IMG/VR virus record: IMGVR_UViG_3300032073_004267
Coordinates: 1 to 23,177 of that record
Direction: 5' to 3' (one strand)
DNA length: 23,177 bases
DNA from: a virus
Of the stretch, positions 1 through 7,230 are shown one piece after another. Each line of letters starts with the position of its first letter. Position 1 is the first letter of the stretch. The position numbers and the translations under genes were made by a program. The notes beneath the pieces are model-generated. The model searched no databases and was not told the DNA's origin. It saw nothing but the letters and a program-made list of their open reading frames with translations.

Positions 1-2216
1 GATTGATTTCCACCATCTGTTAGTGCCATATCAAAGTTAGTTCCTGGATCCATACCTGAAAACCTACGATTTGCAGGACTATTTGGTGCACCTGCTGGTG
101 TAGGCCATGTGTCGTTACCGATGGTTGCAAGTGGTGCAAGAGCATTTGCCCACATTATAGTTGTTGGAGATTGAGTGTTAAATAAGGTTTGGGTATGATA
201 AGGATTATTTGGTTGTTTATCAAATCTTGCACCCTTTTGACCTGATGGAAAATCTAATGCCTTAAATTCAGGATTATTTGAACCTAATGCCAAACCTATA
301 CCAGGATGGTTTGTAGCACTAAAGTTACTCGTTTGATTTGGACTTTGAGATGGACTGTGAAAAGTCATATCGGCATTTAATCTCGATGACAAGTCAAACC
401 AAGTATCGTCAGGTGAACTAAAACTACTTGGGTGTCCTACATCCCAATGACCAATCATATCAGGACCATTTGTAAGTGAATATTTTGCTGGCCCATTGTG
501 AACCTTTAACCGATTCATAAAATAATTTTCTGTTGGTAGTATTTCGTATATGTCCCAATGTGATTTTTTACCAGAAACTTCCTTCATACTCACCACCTTA
601 CAAGGAACAAATCCACCATATAAACCTTGAACTCTTTTGAAGTGTTTAGGTTTTGGAGTTAAACATATCATACCAGGTCGTAACTTCATCACCGACATAT
701 GTTTTACCTCATAGGTAAGTTTAGGGTCGTATGAAGCCCAACCAAAGGTAGGTTTTTTCTTTTCAACTCCTGCTGTATTATGAGTTCCAAACTCCTCTCT
801 ACCATCAGTTCTATCCATACGGATATCGTAGTCCATCGAGTTTATCACCTTGAGTGGTTTTTCGAATAAGAATTCACTTGTAAAAAATGTTCCACTACAT
901 TCAAATGTTATCTCTACCACCCTTTCTGGCATCTCAGCATCTTTTGCCTTGGACATAATAGCAGATACCAATTCCTTTTCATCGGAACTTAAAACTTCTT
1001 GTCCTTTAATTGGATTGACAATTATACTATCAACACCACTTATAAAATTTTCGTGTTTTGCCTGTATTTGAAAACCATTGTGTTCAATTACATTATCCTC
1101 AACCTGTATAGCCTTTACTCTTGTTTTCTCTGAAATCACATCAACGGATTTTACTTCTACCTTTTCATTATTTCTCAACAACACATCACCAACTTCGATT
1201 AAATGTGCTGGTTTAAAATCACCCCTTTTGAATTGATAAACCAATACTGATGCGGAATGTGAGAAATCAAACTCACCATTGATTCTAATATACTTGTAAT
1301 GAAATGGTGAATGTATGTGAACATTGGAATTTACAAAATCTTTACCAATATCATCTTTATAAAGTAAATTTGAATGACCTATACGATTAGGAAACAATGT
1401 ATTGTCTTTTTGGTGATAATCATATAGTTGGGTATAAATATTTGGTGTCATGTTGTAGAAGTCATTTTTGAAATATAAAGAATAGTGTTTAATCTCAACA
1501 TTAAATCCTGATTGATAATCAACATCACTTTCGATAAATTCTTCTACATAATCAAATTCAGAGAGGTGTGTAGTAAATTCTTTTTTAGAATTGAACTTTT
1601 TAATCGATATACCATTTTTTTTATCTATGTTGGATTTCTTAAAAACAAAAAGTTTGTCCTTTTCATATATGGAATTATCAACAGACCATTTTGGAGTTGA
1701 AACATTCTGCTCACTCATAAACTTTTTTAACGCTAACTTATTAGCTGCAAATTTATCTACAAGACAAGTTTTATCCCATGCTATTCTTAATATAAAATCT
1801 TTTTGTTTATTATATTCAAAATCCCAAATATCATTTTGGGCATTACAAGATTGAATAGAAACTTTCTTATCTATCCTACTACAGGTTGCTTGTAAACTTT
1901 GATACCATTTTCCCTCAAGGATATTATCGTATTCACTATCTTCCACCAATACAATCACATTATCATATTGCCATTTTTCAAGGACAGAGACTATTGGGTT
2001 AAAATCAAACCACTCGACTAAATCATCATCAACCGCAGTATTGGTATTTACCTCTAATATATTTGGTTCATAATTCTTGGGTATGATGTCCCAACAAAAT
2101 AGCAAAGCTTCATTTCGTTTGAGAGAAACATTTCCAGTAAAAAAGTGGTACTGAATTTGGTCTATAAAATTGTCTACAACCCTTTTATATACTAATTTAT
2201 CAAATAAATCTTTCAT
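1..2216 (-). CDS. Large phage structural-type protein, ATP-grasp-like/Hint-like/LamG-like (3' end outside window)
   Basis: I translated this frame by hand from the ATG at 2216; it stays open for 738 codons to the window edge, so the C-terminus is missing. Residues about 50-250 look ATP-grasp-like: an ILEVNTNT segment (53-60), a DK...NKLALKKF helix followed by STP (154-175), and VFKK...NGISIKKF (191-208) before VEEFIES (224-230). Residues 308-390 resemble the body of a Hint fold (INGEF, FSHSASVLV, HLIEVGDVLL, then VEDNVIEHNGF). Residues 440-574 end in a Hint-type terminus, TENYFMNRLKVHN. From about 580 the sequence (WDVGHPSSF, DDTWFDLSSRLNADM) resembles LamG/concanavalin-like modules of phage fibres. 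The ATG has only a weak ribosome site (ATAAGT). The reading frame is certain. The fibre/virion role is an inference from the LamG-like part, the Hint call is moderate and the ATP-grasp call is tentative. Confidence 0.75.
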   Translation of the reverse strand, partial: MKDLFDKLVYKRVVDNFIDQIQYHFFTGNVSLKRNEALLFCWDIIPKNYEPNILEVNTNTAVDDDLVEWFDFNPIVSVLEKWQYDNVIVLVEDSEYDNILEGKWYQSLQATCSRIDKKVSIQSCNAQNDIWDFEYNKQKDFILRIAWDKTCLVDKFAANKLALKKFMSEQNVSTPKWSVDNSIYEKDKLFVFKKSNIDKKNGISIKKFNSKKEFTTHLSEFDYVEEFIESDVDYQSGFNVEIKHYSLYFKNDFYNMTPNIYTQLYDYHQKDNTLFPNRIGHSNLLYKDDIGKDFVNSNVHIHSPFHYKYIRINGEFDFSHSASVLVYQFKRGDFKPAHLIEVGDVLLRNNEKVEVKSVDVISEKTRVKAIQVEDNVIEHNGFQIQAKHENFISGVDSIIVNPIKGQEVLSSDEKELVSAIMSKAKDAEMPERVVEITFECSGTFFTSEFLFEKPLKVINSMDYDIRMDRTDGREEFGTHNTAGVEKKKPTFGWASYDPKLTYEVKHMSVMKLRPGMICLTPKPKHFKRVQGLYGGFVPCKVVSMKEVSGKKSHWDIYEILPTENYFMNRLKVHNGPAKYSLTNGPDMIGHWDVGHPSSFSSPDDTWFDLSSRLNADMTFHSPSQSPNQTSNFSATNHPGIGLALGSNNPEFKALDFPSGQKGARFDKQPNNPYHTQTLFNTQSPTTIMWANALAPLATIGNDTWPTPAGAPNSPANRRFSGMDPGTNFDMALTDGGNQ

Positions 2217-2246
2217 ACTTATAAATATACACTTTAATGATTTTTG

Positions 2247-2894
2247 TTAAACAAAAGAAGGGCCATGAATCCAAGTAACAATGGCATATCGTGTTCCTTT
2301 GGTCACGGGTGTAACTCCATGAACAAGGTATGATGGAAAAAATATTATAGTACCAGGTGTCTTTGGATACATTGAATTTTGTTTACCATCTTCGGATTCC
2401 ATTCCAACACCATTAAAAATTAAATCACCACCTTCGTAATCATCGTTTAGAATTATAGTAGAGGATAATTTTCTCAATGATGTGGGATAAGTTGGCCCGA
2501 TATCTATGTGTGGGTCATACTTTCCTTGTTCATCACCATCATACCTCAAATATATTGATGGTTCTGCTATCATTGTTAGATTAAATTTATAAACGGACTC
2601 GTTGACCTTGTATACCAAATCTTCTAACTTTTCATAATACCAATTGAACTCAGCTGAGGGTGGAATCATTGTTTCGTATGCAATTCTTTCTGAACTCTCG
2701 GTTCTAATTCCCCCATAATTTGCATCACCAGATGTTAGGGCCTGATGTTCAGGATTGCCTTCCATCAACTTTAATAACTCTTGAAGTCTTTTTATCTCAA
2801 ATGTTGTAAAGGCTCCTTCGATAGAAAATGGTAAATTTTCTTTTAACTCTTGTGAGAGTTTTCTCATACCTAACTGATTTCTTATTAATTGCAT
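2247..2894 (-). CDS. 2OG-Fe(II) oxygenase, prolyl 4-hydroxylase type
   Basis: This 215-residue protein has the double-stranded beta-helix signature of prolyl-4-hydroxylase-like 2-oxoglutarate/Fe(II) oxygenases. The iron ligands are H129 and D131 (PHID) and H192 (LVHGV), and R202 (TRYAIVTW) is the 2-oxoglutarate salt-bridge arginine. Between them lie the typical strands SSTIILND, GGDLIF and GTIIFFPS. The family hydroxylates a protein or small-molecule substrate using O2 and 2-oxoglutarate; the substrate cannot be read from sequence. A good ribosome site (AGGAG) overlaps the end of the upstream gene, two bases away, so the two are likely translated from one message. Such oxygenases are common in T4-like marine phages and are generally of unknown role. 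Confidence 0.88.
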   Translation of the reverse strand: MQLIRNQLGMRKLSQELKENLPFSIEGAFTTFEIKRLQELLKLMEGNPEHQALTSGDANYGGIRTESSERIAYETMIPPSAEFNWYYEKLEDLVYKVNESVYKFNLTMIAEPSIYLRYDGDEQGKYDPHIDIGPTYPTSLRKLSSTIILNDDYEGGDLIFNGVGMESEDGKQNSMYPKTPGTIIFFPSYLVHGVTPVTKGTRYAIVTWIHGPSFV

Positions 2895-2895
2895 T

Positions 2896-3375
2896 TTATT
2901 CTCCTAACAATATTTCTTTGTAACCTTCTTTTTGTCGATGGTCTACACTTAAAGTCCATTGATGTGTTGGTTTAGTATTAATATCAAAACATTTATCAAG
3001 TATCATAAGTGTTTTTGGTACTGGATTTTCAATTCTTAATAATTCTCTTTGGAAAAATCCATCTGAAATATACATAATATCTAACTGTAATTTATCATAC
3101 TTACCATATTCACTATAGTAATAAATTTTTGTGTTGTAGTCTTTTTTATCAAACTTATACCAAATATTTTTTGGTGTTGATTTTGGTTGATTAGGTTTTT
3201 GCATCCACCCAATCTTCATGGTGTTCTTTGTAAATATTTTCAAATGATGTTCTATTATTTCATTAAATATATCATCTTCCATATAATTTTCTTTAGATAA
3301 AATATCATCCAATAAAAAATTATCATCATCTATATACACCAATGGGCCGAGGGTATTAGGTACTATCTTATGCAT
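2896..3375 (-). CDS. Hypothetical protein between two oxygenase genes
   Basis: I do not recognise this 159-residue protein. It is rich in Asp, Ile, Tyr and Lys and shows no signal peptide or membrane segment. It lacks an HxD/HxH pair, so it is not another oxygenase of the neighbouring type. Its start ATG lies inside the end of the upstream oxygenase gene (overlap ATGCATAA), and its own end carries the ribosome site of the downstream oxygenase. This tight coupling between two 2OG-Fe(II) oxygenases suggests it is made with them and may act as a partner or substrate; that is inference only. Confidence 0.75.
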   Translation of the reverse strand: MHKIVPNTLGPLVYIDDDNFLLDDILSKENYMEDDIFNEIIEHHLKIFTKNTMKIGWMQKPNQPKSTPKNIWYKFDKKDYNTKIYYYSEYGKYDKLQLDIMYISDGFFQRELLRIENPVPKTLMILDKCFDINTKPTHQWTLSVDHRQKEGYKEILLGE

Positions 3376-3946
3376 TGATGGTTGCTCCTACTCTAATGGT
3401 TCTCATATGACTCTTTGAGTGAATATTTCCTGCACAAACATACCTTGAACCTTCAAATTCTTTTGATTTTACCTCATGATTTAAACTACCAGGAAAGAAA
3501 ACCAAAAGTCCTTTTTCAGGATTTACATTTCCGTAATCATCTATTTCTAATGGTGGAAATCCATCACCTTCATTTAAATAAAGACAAAAAGACCAATTTG
3601 ATGGAGCATGTGCATGTTTTCTTGCATATTCTCCACTCTCATATTTTGCAACCCAAATATCGTCAACTGATAAATTGAAATTCTGTTCATCTAAAATAGA
3701 ATTTATTATATCTAAAATGACATCATATCTTTCTTTGTATTGAGAATAAATGTGAGATTTATAACCACTCATTGCACAGAATAAATTAGTCTTATGGTAC
3801 ATTCTATCACCATCATTATCGACAATCTCCATCAAGGATTTCATCAATTTGTCATCATCAATTTTATACTTAATAACACTTGGTGGTAAATTTTTTTCAT
3901 ACCACTTTACTTCAGGTGTTAAGCATTTTACAGAATCAGTTTTCAT
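3368..3946 (-). CDS. 2OG-Fe(II) oxygenase superfamily protein
   Basis: This 192-residue protein is a second, different 2-oxoglutarate/Fe(II) oxygenase. The iron site is read as H111-A-H113 (KHAHAPSNWSFCLYLN) plus H157 (GSLNHEV), with R168 (SRYVCAGN) as the likely 2-oxoglutarate arginine. The HxH form followed by a hydrophobic strand and the LLVFFPGSLNHEV segment resemble the putative 2OG-Fe(II) oxygenases found in cyanophages and other marine T4-like phages. The start codon overlaps the stop of the upstream zinc-ribbon gene (TAATG), a translational-coupling arrangement. The substrate is unknown. It is not a close copy of the oxygenase at 2247-2894, whose metal site is HxD. Confidence 0.8.
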   Translation of the reverse strand: MKTDSVKCLTPEVKWYEKNLPPSVIKYKIDDDKLMKSLMEIVDNDGDRMYHKTNLFCAMSGYKSHIYSQYKERYDVILDIINSILDEQNFNLSVDDIWVAKYESGEYARKHAHAPSNWSFCLYLNEGDGFPPLEIDDYGNVNPEKGLLVFFPGSLNHEVKSKEFEGSRYVCAGNIHSKSHMRTIRVGATINA

Positions 3947-4224
3947 TACCCCATCAAATCAGGTTGTACTTCTAATCCAACATCCTTTAACATACTCGAT
4001 GGTACTTTACCACAATTTCCACAACTATAGATATCTATTGGTGCAAGTGCCTCTTGACCAGTAGGACTCATAAGTGCAGATATTCGTTTAATTATAGTTG
4101 CCTTTATCCAAACATAGTTTCCACAATCCTCACACTTCATTGTATCCGCCTGTGATAAATCAAGTTTAACACCTTGTGGTTCAGGCTTTTGACCTGGCTG
4201 TGGTCTAAATTTTCTTTTAGCCAT
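3946..4224 (-). CDS. Small zinc-ribbon protein
   Basis: This 92-residue protein has two CxxC knuckles, C31-x2-C34 (MKCEDCGNYVWIKA) and C68-x2-C71 (SCGNCGKVP), about 34 residues apart, which should hold one zinc ion. The N-terminal 20 residues are basic and proline-rich (RKFRPQPGQKPEPQ) and probably disordered. A strong ribosome site (AAGGAG) precedes the ATG. The fold suggests nucleic-acid or protein binding. Small zinc-ribbon proteins of this form occur in many T4-like phages, but I cannot assign a specific role. It is nine bases downstream of the protease gene and coupled to the oxygenase gene after it. Confidence 0.75.
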   Translation of the reverse strand: MAKRKFRPQPGQKPEPQGVKLDLSQADTMKCEDCGNYVWIKATIIKRISALMSPTGQEALAPIDIYSCGNCGKVPSSMLKDVGLEVQPDLMG

Positions 4225-4233
4225 TTTTACTCC

Positions 4234-4836
4234 TTATATAATTTCATCAATTAATCCATACTCTAAACAAGTTTTTGCATCCCACAATAAATCATGTTTC
4301 AGTATTTCATCAAGTTTTTTCATTGGAACTTTAGTATATTTCTTATACACATCTTTAATTGTTTTCATCATTAAATCAAGATTTTGTTTCTCGTCTTCGA
4401 AGTTAGAATATGTCCCCCAAAACTGACTTGATAATTGATGAATCAACATATAGGAATTACGACTCATAAATCTATAATTACCCACCACCGATAGGAATGT
4501 TGCTGCACTTGCTGCAAATCCGTCTACATATGTGTGAACAGGTACTTTTGTTCTCAATATAGTATCCATAGATGCTATACCACTAACCACACTACCACCA
4601 CCTGAATTTATGTATATTCTTAAAGTTGGTGGTACTTCCAAGTCTAAACTATTTTGTAAAGTTAAACTTTTAGATTCTATCTCACCTATCTTTTTATTAA
4701 GTTCAGATGCACTATCCCTATTAACACTTGAATAATAGTAAATCTTATTCTCGTGAACTGAAATATGTTTTTCTGATTTACTTGTAGAGTTTGTACTTGT
4801 TTTTGGTGATTTTCTCTCACCCCAATATCTTTCCAT
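4234..4836 (-). CDS. clpP: ClpP-type serine protease
   Basis: This 200-residue protein has the ClpP/crotonase fold. The catalytic triad is S110 (DGFAASAATF), H133 (MLIHQLSS) and D182 (KHDLLWDAKTCLEYG); the 49-residue spacing between His and Asp matches E. coli ClpP. INSGGGSV (76-83) is the glycine-rich oxyanion strand and EYGLIDEI near the end is a typical ClpP terminus. The first 30 residues are a Ser/Lys/Thr-rich extension. No ClpX/ClpA ATPase is encoded nearby, so it would have to use a host unfoldase, work alone on peptides, or process phage proteins. It overlaps the upstream small gene by one base (TAATG). The fold assignment is firm; the biological target is unknown. Confidence 0.9.
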   Translation of the reverse strand: MERYWGERKSPKTSTNSTSKSEKHISVHENKIYYYSSVNRDSASELNKKIGEIESKSLTLQNSLDLEVPPTLRIYINSGGGSVVSGIASMDTILRTKVPVHTYVDGFAASAATFLSVVGNYRFMSRNSYMLIHQLSSQFWGTYSNFEDEKQNLDLMMKTIKDVYKKYTKVPMKKLDEILKHDLLWDAKTCLEYGLIDEII

Positions 4837-5051
4837 TAGTCTTCATCCAATATGACATCTACAATTTTAGATTGCTTTACTAAGATTGTTTCGAAAACAA
4901 ATGGTGAATCCTTTACCCACTCATTCACTTTAGATTCGGCCACAGTAACAGAATCACATTCTACCAAGTAACTTCTTCTAACTTTCTTTTCCTTAACACC
5001 ATTTTTCATTTGTATTTCTTCAATAAATACAACAGTTGCTTCAAAAAACAT
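4836..5051 (-). CDS. DUF4494-like small protein
   Basis: This 71-residue protein starts after a strong AAGGAG ribosome site, 9 bases past the clamp-loader stop. Its pattern (FFEATV at the N-terminus, a basic KEKKVRR stretch, then RSYLVECDSVTVAES) resembles DUF4494, a family of unknown function best known from Bacteroidota and their phages, where the conserved part reads like YLVDALSFTEAEA. The match is from memory of the family pattern. The position directly after gp44 is where T4 encodes gp62, but at 71 residues it is far shorter than gp62 (187) and shows no resemblance to it. Confidence 0.65.
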   Translation of the reverse strand: MFFEATVVFIEEIQMKNGVKEKKVRRSYLVECDSVTVAESKVNEWVKDSPFVFETILVKQSKIVDVILDED

Positions 5052-5060
5052 TATAACTCC

Positions 5061-5978
5061 TTATTTAATAACACTTAAAATTTCTATTAACATCGCCATC
5101 GCGTTGATTTCTTTATCCACTACCTGTGAATCACTTAATTCATATTTAGCAATAATTAAAATACAATCAGCTACATGACCTTTACCATAACTATCAACTT
5201 CATCGTACAAAAGACGGAATAAATCAGCAAAGTCTGTAACTTTTGCGTCTGCCAATAACTGACGAATATTCTTGAAGGCATTTTTTCTATCTTGTGTCTT
5301 GAGTATCTCCAACAACTTCATCTTGTAGTCGTTCTCCACAATACTCTGTTTATCAATTGTTAGTTTACCACCAAGTGATTGTCGTTGTGCTCCGTTGATA
5401 ACTCTTCTTATATCAGGATAACCACTATTAACCAATATACCCAAATCCTCTCTATCGTAACTCACACTCTCTTGAGTTAAAATATTATGTAGATGTTTAG
5501 CTACATCATTCTTATTTGGTGGAATCACTTGAAAAGATTGACACCGAGATTGTATCGGGTCGATAATTCTTTCTACAAAATTACAAGTCAAGATGAACCT
5601 ACAATGTTTACTAAATGTTTCCATCAGATTACGAAGTGCGGCTTGTGCGTTTGGTGTGATGTAATCACACTCATCCAAGATGATAACCTTGTAATCCTTG
5701 AAACCCATAGTGGATGCAAAGTTCTTAACTTTACTTCTGACGGTTTCCACATTGTTCTCATCCGAGGCGTTGATGTATAGATAATCACAATCTATGTTAT
5801 TGACGAGTAACTTAGCTAATGTGGTTTTACCAGTTCCAGCCTTTCCAAACAACAAAAGGTGTGGTAAATCACCACTATCTAAATACACTTGAACTTTACT
5901 TTTTAATTGTTCATTTCCAATGTATGTATCGAGTGTTTTTGGTCGATGTTTTTCAACCCATAATGTATGTTCTTTCAT
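5061..5978 (-). CDS. gp44: Sliding-clamp loader ATPase subunit (gp44-like)
   Basis: This 305-residue AAA+ protein is close in length to T4 gp44 (319). It carries Walker A GKAGTGKT (45-52), Walker B VIILDECD (98-105), sensor 1 ILTCN (129-133) and the SRC motif (144-146) that contributes the arginine finger in clamp loaders. The N-terminal LWVEKHRPKTLDTYIG is the typical RFC small-subunit opening. It uses ATP to open and load the sliding clamp encoded at 9922-10641. An AGAGG ribosome site precedes the ATG. Unlike T4, where genes 45 and 44 are adjacent, four modification-type genes separate them here, and the partner subunit gp62 is not seen. Confidence 0.95.
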   Translation of the reverse strand: MKEHTLWVEKHRPKTLDTYIGNEQLKSKVQVYLDSGDLPHLLLFGKAGTGKTTLAKLLVNNIDCDYLYINASDENNVETVRSKVKNFASTMGFKDYKVIILDECDYITPNAQAALRNLMETFSKHCRFILTCNFVERIIDPIQSRCQSFQVIPPNKNDVAKHLHNILTQESVSYDREDLGILVNSGYPDIRRVINGAQRQSLGGKLTIDKQSIVENDYKMKLLEILKTQDRKNAFKNIRQLLADAKVTDFADLFRLLYDEVDSYGKGHVADCILIIAKYELSDSQVVDKEINAMAMLIEILSVIK

Positions 5979-6018
5979 ATAACCTCTTTTTAATAAATAT
6001 CCTTGTCCAACTTGTTAA

Positions 6019-7230
6019 TTAGTTTTTTTTCCATATCCAAATCGGTTCACCAAATGCTATGTTTTCGGTTTCTTTAGCCTTTTCTTTTAAATCTTCTGAA
6101 TAGTAATCACTAACACCTTTACCAGCACCTGCTGAATTAAACCTCTTGGTCATTTCCATTCCAATACAACCTTCGTATTTTAATCCTTGTGACTTAATAA
6201 AATCATTCATGGCATTTGTTATATCCACATAACCTTTTACAGACTCATGGTAGACATCTGCAATATTCACGGCAAGTATACCATCCTTCTTTAATGTAGG
6301 TATCAACTTACCGATTGTTTTGTGTAGGAAATTTTCATTCCAACTATCGATTGTGGTGTATCGTTTGAAACTTTGGGTATCTTCATCACTATACTTTTCC
6401 ACATCAAAATAAGGTGGTGATGTAAATATGGTATCGAAATGATTTTCATATTTACTATAATCCACATCTTCTGCTGGACTACAGATTAAATCTACCTTCT
6501 TTTCTTCTTCGAAAAATGTTTGGTGTTTATTGTAGAACTCAACTTGTCTCTTATAGTTTGGATGATTGAGGGAGTTGGGGTCAATCCCAACATATGATTT
6601 TGTAGTCTCTCCACAAAAAAACCCAGCCAACCTATCACCCCAACCAGCACTAAAGTCGAGTACATTAACACTTCCAAAATAGTCATAAAATGCCTTTGCT
6701 ATACTTGGTTTGAATTGTGATGCTACATACTTTCTAAGTGTTGTTGCCATTCGTATGGATTGTAAATCTACCTTTAGTAAAACCTTGTCTAAAGTATAGT
6801 ATGCTCTCACAATAGTTTTTATTCCCTTGACTGTCTGCCATGTTTTCCATCCACTTGGCATCCTTGTCCAATCCACCTTCCATCTCGTCTCTATGTGAAA
6901 CGGATTGGAAGCATTGTTACCTTTATTGTCTCGTTTGAAATACTTTGGTGTGAGTTCGTATTTGGTATCTCTTTCATTTCTTGGAAACCATTTACCCTCA
7001 ATTAGTAAATCAGGCCATTTCACACCTTTTAGTTTGTTCAAACTTTTTAAAGTATCTTTTTCTGATATTTTAGGTATAGGACATGGATATGTATGTAGAG
7101 CCTTTGATAACTCCTCTATAACATCGTCCTTCTCGTATGTATCTAAAATATACTTCCATTCCTTCTCATCAATAAATAGGTAAGGTTCCATATTGTAGAA
7201 TTTTTTAAAGTAATCTGTTATTTTTTCCAT
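6019..7230 (-). CDS. DNA methyltransferase, TSPPY class (second paralogue)
   Basis: This protein of about 403 residues has an AdoMet-binding motif I, VLDFSAGWGDRLAG (about 190-203), and catalytic motif IV TSPPY (about 270-274), the signature of exocyclic amino methyltransferases acting on N4-cytosine or N6-adenine. It is a full-length paralogue of the adjacent gene at 7218-8435, with the motifs at the same positions and a shared C-terminal FGEPIW-x-WKK. I prefer the ATG at 7230 over an in-frame TTG two codons upstream; the start overlaps the paralogue's end by 13 bases. The N-terminus reads KITDYFKKFY, which resembles a PIP box. No restriction endonuclease gene is present, so protection or base modification is likelier than a restriction system. 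A target other than DNA cannot be excluded. Confidence 0.85.
   Translation of the reverse strand: MEKITDYFKKFYNMEPYLFIDEKEWKYILDTYEKDDVIEELSKALHTYPCPIPKISEKDTLKSLNKLKGVKWPDLLIEGKWFPRNERDTKYELTPKYFKRDNKGNNASNPFHIETRWKVDWTRMPSGWKTWQTVKGIKTIVRAYYTLDKVLLKVDLQSIRMATTLRKYVASQFKPSIAKAFYDYFGSVNVLDFSAGWGDRLAGFFCGETTKSYVGIDPNSLNHPNYKRQVEFYNKHQTFFEEEKKVDLICSPAEDVDYSKYENHFDTIFTSPPYFDVEKYSDEDTQSFKRYTTIDSWNENFLHKTIGKLIPTLKKDGILAVNIADVYHESVKGYVDITNAMNDFIKSQGLKYEGCIGMEMTKRFNSAGAGKGVSDYYSEDLKEKAKETENIAFGEPIWIWKKN

Noticed and set aside
494-2216. A splicing intein in the large left gene
   Set aside because: The Hint-like end reads VHN followed by Gly, not Cys, Ser or Thr, and no clear N-terminal Cys block of an intein was found. 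Cleavage or a relic is possible, ordinary splicing is not supported.
2220-2227. TATAAATA, the T4 late promoter consensus, on the plus strand (also at 22800-22807)
   Set aside because: It points away from the genes and no plus-strand gene follows. In such AT-rich gaps the octamer is expected by chance, and the minus-strand reading belongs to the TATATTTAT motif.
4836-5051. gp62 clamp-loader subunit, by position after gp44
   Set aside because: At 71 residues it is less than half the length of T4 gp62 and its sequence fits DUF4494 instead.
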